Part shown: positions 6,997-10,190 of the stretch, in pieces
Layout of the letters: each line of letters starts with the position of its first letter
How positions within the stretch are numbered: the stretch's first letter is position 1
From: JAVWHX01 sp036639875
GTDB lineage: Bacteria; Bacillota_I; Bacilli_A; Erysipelotrichales; Coprobacillaceae
Direction of reading: 5' to 3'
DNA length: 10,190 nt
NCBI GenBank assembly: GCA_036639875.1
Contig: JAVWHX010000074.1
Coordinates: 1-10,190 of the forward strand
Position numbers and translations under genes: made by a program
Notes under the pieces: generated by a model
Told to the model about the DNA's origin: nothing
Seen by the model: the letters and a program-made list of their open reading frames with translations, nothing else
Database searches by the model: none

Positions 6997-7491
6997 TTAA
7001 ATATGAATTGATAAATATTGATATATGAGTTGATATTCTAATACTAACTTATCAAGTGAATAAGCAGCATTTGCTGGAGAAGTAGATGGTAAACATATAT
7101 CATTTATACCGATTTCTCTATAACAATATTTTTGATATAAAGCATGAGCTTTTTTACCATTTGTTATAATATGTTTTATTGATGAATGTTCAATCAATTG
7201 AAGAATATCATTAGTCTTTACATCTTGTATAGAACTATCACTAGAACCATGAATTTCGCAACTCTCAATAACATCCCATAATGCGATATGATGCGATAGA
7301 AGAAAATTCTCTTTATCTTCAATCGTCTTAAGCTGAATATTCTCAATAGTCTCAAATATCTTCCAAAATCTATTCTGTGGATGATGATAAAAGAACTCGG
7401 CTTCTCTTGATTTAACAGAAGGAAAAGAGCCTAATATTAATAATTCAGATTCTTTATCATATATTGGTTGAATATTATGTTTTGCCTTCAT
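6997..7491 (-). CDS. DNA-deoxyinosine (hypoxanthine) glycosylase, UDG superfamily family 6
   Basis: This 164-residue protein has the compact alpha/beta layout of the uracil-DNA glycosylase superfamily. The first motif region is LILGSFPSVKSREAEFF (17-34) followed by HHPQNRFW (36-43), where Asn40 sits at the catalytic Asn position typical of family 6. The segment LPSTSPANA (134-142) is the second signature, and HIITNGKKA (107-115) is the central strand. Family 6 members excise hypoxanthine, produced by adenine deamination, from DNA and start base excision repair; they have little uracil activity. The start is supported by AAGGAG 8 nt before the ATG. It is the first gene of a likely two-gene unit with the DUF2238 membrane protein, and is divergent from the FMN riboswitch operon. 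Confidence 0.88.
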   Translation of the reverse strand: MKAKHNIQPIYDKESELLILGSFPSVKSREAEFFYHHPQNRFWKIFETIENIQLKTIEDKENFLLSHHIALWDVIESCEIHGSSDSSIQDVKTNDILQLIEHSSIKHIITNGKKAHALYQKYCYREIGINDICLPSTSPANAAYSLDKLVLEYQLIYQYLSIHI

Positions 7492-7509
7492 ATTATCATC
7501 TCCTTATCC

Positions 7510-7515
7510 ATTATA
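7510..7515 (-). promoter_or_regulatory. Possible -10 box of the glycosylase operon
   Basis: Read on the minus strand this is TATAAT, about 18 nt before the ATG of the glycosylase. No good -35 box sits at the normal distance: TAAAGT lies 17 bp away and TTGTAA is 20 bp away. The promoter is therefore tentative. Confidence 0.35.
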
Positions 7516-7534
7516 ACAAATATTATCTAAAAAC

Positions 7535-7563
7535 TTTACAAATATGCAAAGAAAGTATATGAT
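7535..7563 (+). promoter_or_regulatory. Promoter of the riboswitch-ribU operon
   Basis: TTTACA (7535-7540) and TATGAT (7558-7563) are separated by 17 bp. The predicted start near 7570 is about 40 nt before the aptamer. It overlaps the upstream part of the divergent glycosylase promoter. Confidence 0.6.
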
Positions 7564-7610
7564 ATAAATACAGATGATGTGATCATTGACTGTTATCAAA
7601 ATTGAATAAA

Positions 7611-7722
7611 GTCTTTGGGGCAGGGTGTAAATCCCTACCGATGGTTAAAGTCCATGACCCGCATATGCGGCTGAACTGGTGTGATTCCAGTACCGACGGT
7701 TAAAGTCCGGATGAGAAAAGAC
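7611..7722 (+). ncRNA. FMN riboswitch aptamer (RFN element)
   Basis: The conserved RFN core is readable throughout. It contains GGGGCAGGGTG and AATCCCTACCG (P2), GATGG/CCATGA (P3), CCCGC/GCGG (P4), CTGG/CCAG (P5), and ACGGTTAAAGTCCGGATGAGA (P6 and closing junction). P1 is GTCTTT (7611-7616) with AAAGAC (7717-7722). FMN binding is known to stabilise this fold and reduce expression of flavin genes. Together with the terminator that follows it should shut off ribU when FMN is plentiful. Confidence 0.97.
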
Positions 7723-7737
7723 ATTTTCTGTACAACA

Positions 7738-7771
7738 AACCCAGACATTTTTATGTTTGGGTTATTTTATT
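7738..7771 (+). terminator. Expression-platform terminator of the FMN riboswitch
   Basis: AACCCAGACAT (7738-7748) pairs with ATGTTTGGGTT (7753-7763) around a TTTT loop with one G-U pair. ATTTTATT follows. It lies 15 nt after the aptamer and ends 20 nt before ribU. Part of the left arm (CCCAGAC) could instead pair with GTCT..GGG at the 5' side of P1, a plausible antiterminator when FMN is absent (inference). Confidence 0.85.
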
Positions 7772-7791
7772 GAAAAGAGGAGACAGAAAAA

Positions 7792-8442
7792 ATGAAATCA
7801 ATGAATGTTAAAAAAATGACAACTTTGGGAATCTTGTCAGCTATGGCTATTATTATTAATTTATTAATATCATTCCCAATGGTTCCAGCAGTATCTTTTT
7901 TAAGATATGATCCAAAGGATATTATTATCGTTATTGGTGGTTTTATCTATGGACCATTTGCAGCTTTTTTAATGAGTGGTATTTGTGCAGTGCTTGAAAT
8001 TATCTTTAGAGGTGGAACTATCCTTGATATTGTTATGAATATGATAGCTACTTGTTCATTTGCATGTATTGCGAGTGCAATTTATAAAAGAGATCATACA
8101 AAAAAAGGTGCAATTATAGGACTATGTTTTGGTATTGTTGCGGTTACTATAAGTATGTTAATATGGAATTATATTGTAACACCTATTTACTTCAATATGC
8201 CAAGAGAGGCAGTTGTACAAATATTATTACCAGGTATCTTACCATTCAACCTTCTTAAGTCAGGATTGAATGCTGTTGTGACGATGCTGTTGTATAAACC
8301 ACTTGTACAGATTTTAAGACGAACTAACTTGATTGAAAAGTCAGGACATGCTCAACGTTTAAGTGCAGGTTATATTATTGTGGGTGTTTTTGTATTGGTA
8401 ACAATTGTTATGGTTATATTGATTTTACAAGGAATTATATAG
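7792..8442 (+). CDS. ribU: Riboflavin ECF transporter, S component RibU
   Basis: This 216-residue, strongly hydrophobic protein is of normal length for an ECF S component, with about six membrane segments. The motif FLRYDPKDI (about 36-44) and the later LPFNLLKSGLNAVV stretch are characteristic of RibU. It binds riboflavin outside the membrane and works with the shared energising module (EcfT, EcfA, EcfA'), which is not encoded in this window. The assignment to riboflavin is strongly supported by the FMN riboswitch directly upstream. AGAGGAG (7776-7782) lies 9 nt before the chosen ATG. The stop codon overlaps the ribosome site of the next gene, so the two are translated from one message. Confidence 0.95.
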   Translation: MKSMNVKKMTTLGILSAMAIIINLLISFPMVPAVSFLRYDPKDIIIVIGGFIYGPFAAFLMSGICAVLEIIFRGGTILDIVMNMIATCSFACIASAIYKRDHTKKGAIIGLCFGIVAVTISMLIWNYIVTPIYFNMPREAVVQILLPGILPFNLLKSGLNAVVTMLLYKPLVQILRRTNLIEKSGHAQRLSAGYIIVGVFVLVTIVMVILILQGII

Positions 8443-8455
8443 GAGGAGAAGAAAG

Positions 8456-8914
8456 ATGGAATTTTTAGAAGCAAAACAAATTATGGACAAAAAATTGGGT
8501 GATTGGAAGATTATGGCATTAGCAAGTTGTGTAGATAATTATCCAATGGTCAGAAATATGAGTTGTATCTTTTATAATGATAAGATATATTTCAAGACAG
8601 ATAAGAATTTCCGTAAGACGCAACAACTTTATCAAAATAATAAAGTTGCAATGTGTTTTAATGGAGTTCAAGTAGAAGGAACTGCACTTGTTACTGGTTT
8701 AGTTATCGAAGAAGAAGGACGTGTTTTTGAAAAGAAGTATAAAGAGTTTTTATGGGGAAGTTATAATGCTTATTCTCATGAAGAAGATGAAATCTTAGTT
8801 GAAGTTACACCACAGTTTGTTGAACTATGGGATGAAGATGAAAATCGTAAAGCATTTCAAATCTTTATTGATTTTAAAACAAAAGAAGTTGAATTTAAAA
8901 AGTATGATAATTAA
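8456..8914 (+). CDS. Pyridoxamine 5'-phosphate oxidase-like (flavin split-barrel) protein
   Basis: This 152-residue protein fits the small PPOX/FMN-binding split-barrel family. Strands run through MALASCVDNYPMVRNMS (20-36) and FYNDKIYFKTD (39-49), followed by the helix KTQQLYQNNKVAMCF (54-68) and the VQVEGTALVTG strand (71-81), in the usual family order. Such proteins bind FMN, heme or related cofactors and act as small oxidoreductases or redox sensors; the substrate cannot be read from the sequence. The ATG follows AGGAGGAG by a few bases. It begins 13 nt after ribU and ends in a terminator, so it is the last gene of the FMN-riboswitch operon. That context supports flavin as the cofactor. 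It is too short, and too divergent from PdxH, to be called a true pyridoxamine phosphate oxidase. Confidence 0.87.
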   Translation: MEFLEAKQIMDKKLGDWKIMALASCVDNYPMVRNMSCIFYNDKIYFKTDKNFRKTQQLYQNNKVAMCFNGVQVEGTALVTGLVIEEEGRVFEKKYKEFLWGSYNAYSHEEDEILVEVTPQFVELWDEDENRKAFQIFIDFKTKEVEFKKYDN

Positions 8915-8943
8915 TCCTGGAATATGTTCTGGGATTTTTTGTT
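8913..8943 (+). terminator. Terminator of the ribU operon
   Basis: AATCCTGGAA (8913-8922) pairs with TTCTGGGATT (8927-8936) around loop TATG, using two G-U pairs. A run of T follows. The hairpin begins inside the TAA stop codon of the split-barrel gene. Confidence 0.87.
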
Positions 8944-8980
8944 TTGTTCACCAATATTCAACATTTTTTGACTTTTTATC

Positions 8981-9010
8981 TTGTCAAGAACATGTATTCA
9001 ATGATACAAT
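8981..9010 (+). promoter_or_regulatory. Promoter of the purine permease gene
   Basis: TTGTCA (8981-8986) and TACAAT (9005-9010) are separated by 18 bp. The predicted transcript starts near 9017, leaving a leader of only about 25 nt. The -35 box lies in a small dyad, TCTTG-T-CAAGA (8979-8989), and also pairs as GTCAA with TTGAC at 8968-8972. Confidence 0.55.
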
Positions 9011-9041
9011 TTAACTTGTTTTATAAGGGAGGAAGGTTTAT

Positions 9042-10190
9042 ATGTTAGAAAGAATTTTTAAGTTAAAAGAAAAAGGGACAAATGTAAAAACTGAAATTCT
9101 TGCTGGTGTAACTACATTTTTGGCAATGGCTTATATTTTAGCTGTCAACCCAAATATGTTAGGAAGCACTGGGATGAGTGTTCAAGGTGTCTTCTTAGCT
9201 ACTGCAATTAGTAGTGCTGTAGCGACAATCATTATGGGATTGCTTGCTAATTATCCTGTAGCGTTAGCACCAGGGATGGGGGTTAATGCTTTATTTACTT
9301 TTACGATTTGTGGAACAATGGGAATGAGTTATAAAGCAGGTTTGGCTTGTGTTTTTATTTCTGGTATTTTATTCTTGCTTATTTCTGTTACAGGTGTTAG
9401 AAAGGCAATTATTGGTGCAATTCCATCACAATTAAAGTTAGCTATTGGTGCTGGTATTGGTTTCTTTATTGCTTTTATTGGATTAAAAAATGCAGGGATT
9501 ATTGTTGCAAATCCTGATACTTTTGTAGCTTTGGGTGATTTATCTAATCCTGTTGTATTATTATCTGTGTTTGGTATTTTGTTAACTGTTGTTTTATTAG
9601 CAACAAAAAAAGTTCCAGCGGCTGTATTTTATGGACTGGTTGTAACTGCAATTGTAGGTATTGTTTTAGGTCTTGCAGGATATAAAGGTATGCCTCAATT
9701 ACCTACTGCTGTTGTATCTGCTAATTTTGATTTTAATTTAGTTGGTGCTTTTAGTGGTGGAATAGAAGAGTTATTAAGTCATCCTGAAAGTATTGTTGCT
9801 ATTTTCTCTTTACTATTTGTTGATTTCTTTGATACTGCTGGAACATTAGTAGCAGTTGCAAATAGAACTAACTTAGTAAAAGAAGATGGAGAATTAGAAA
9901 ATGTTGATAAGGCTTTGTTGGCTGATTCAGTTGGAACTGTATTTGGTGCTGTTATGGGTACTTCAACAGTAACATCATTTGTTGAATCTACATCAGGTGT
10001 AGAAGTTGGTGGAAGAACAGGATTAACTGCTGTTACAACAGGTATCTTATTCTTATTATCAGTGTTCTTTTATCCATTATTATCTTGTATCACAAGTGCA
10101 GTAACTGCACCAGCATTAGTTGTTGTTGGAATCTTAATGGCACAACAATTAGGTGGTATTGAATGGGATAATTTTGTTTATGCTGCTAGT
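9042..10190 (+). CDS. AzgA-type adenine/guanine/hypoxanthine permease (NCS2), 3'-truncated
   Basis: The first 383 codons of a purine permease are present and the frame is still open at the right edge; AzgA proteins usually have about 430-480 residues. The N-terminal TEILAGVTTFLAMAYILAVNP region (nt about 9090-9150), ALAPGMGVNA (about 9265-9295), FVDFFDTAGTL (about 9816-9848) and SFVESTSGVEVGGRTGLTAV (about 9975-10035) are hallmark AzgA/COG2252 segments. About ten hydrophobic helices are visible. The protein imports purine bases, probably by proton symport; the exact base preference cannot be read. AGGGAGGAAGG (9027-9036) precedes the ATG by a normal distance. It is separated from the ribU operon by a terminator and has its own promoter. 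Confidence 0.94.
   Translation, partial: MLERIFKLKEKGTNVKTEILAGVTTFLAMAYILAVNPNMLGSTGMSVQGVFLATAISSAVATIIMGLLANYPVALAPGMGVNALFTFTICGTMGMSYKAGLACVFISGILFLLISVTGVRKAIIGAIPSQLKLAIGAGIGFFIAFIGLKNAGIIVANPDTFVALGDLSNPVVLLSVFGILLTVVLLATKKVPAAVFYGLVVTAIVGIVLGLAGYKGMPQLPTAVVSANFDFNLVGAFSGGIEELLSHPESIVAIFSLLFVDFFDTAGTLVAVANRTNLVKEDGELENVDKALLADSVGTVFGAVMGTSTVTSFVESTSGVEVGGRTGLTAVTTGILFLLSVFFYPLLSCITSAVTAPALVVVGILMAQQLGGIEWDNFVYAAS

Noticed and set aside
8799..9014. 71-codon frame overlapping the end of the split-barrel gene
   Set aside because: It runs out of frame through the gene end, its terminator and the permease promoter, and has no ribosome site.
8944..9041. Purine riboswitch ahead of the AzgA permease
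   Set aside because: The predicted leader is about 25 nt, and the conserved purine aptamer core and loop-loop motifs are absent.
1..10190. CRISPR array, prophage or defence island
   Set aside because: No regularly spaced repeats and no integrase, nuclease or phage structural genes are visible.

Overview
The window is AT-rich, densely coded DNA. Its strong GGAGG-type ribosome binding sites, compact intergenic terminators and protein types point to a low-GC Gram-positive (Firmicutes). The combination of a large surface GH84 glycosidase with CBM32 and FIVAR modules, a riboswitch-controlled riboflavin importer, YitT and an AzgA permease would suit a gut Erysipelotrichia/Coprobacillus-like or clostridial bacterium. 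That placement is inference; no rRNA or other marker gene is present.

Layout. (1) Positions 1-4016 (+) hold the 3' part of a giant surface protein: a family 84 beta-N-acetylglucosaminidase/hyaluronidase catalytic domain cut by the window edge, several CBM32 (F5/8 type C) domains, five FIVAR-like helical repeats and a C-terminal membrane anchor. A rho-independent terminator follows. (2) Positions 4071-4425 have no intact gene. They contain two degenerate copies of an ~80-90 bp sequence and then the promoter of a tRNA-Arg(CCU) gene (4426-4502), which has its own terminator. (3) A Crp/Fnr-type regulator (4586-5239, -) is divergent from a YitT-family membrane protein (5324-6181, +). The 84-bp gap between them carries a perfect 14+14 bp palindrome, the most obvious operator in the window. 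(4) A two-gene minus-strand unit encodes a family 6 (hypoxanthine/deoxyinosine-type) DNA glycosylase (6997-7491) and a DUF2238/YjdF-like membrane protein (6268-6954). (5) Divergently, an FMN riboswitch with terminator controls ribU (riboflavin ECF transporter S component) and a downstream flavin-type split-barrel protein (7792-8914). (6) The 5' 383 codons of an AzgA-type purine permease (9042 onward) run off the right edge.

How the parts work together. The riboswitch operon is a self-contained flavin module: FMN shortage should allow read-through into the riboflavin importer and a likely flavin-binding protein. The crp-like/yitT pair looks like a local regulator sharing one operator with its target and itself. 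The surface glycosidase suggests attack on N-acetylglucosamine-containing host glycans. Most of the window is ordinary accessory and housekeeping content. I did not find convincing evidence of a wholly new system. The items most worth a second look are the crp/yitT palindrome, the sorting-signal-like tail of the glycosidase that lacks the key glycine, and the decayed repeat region before the tRNA.
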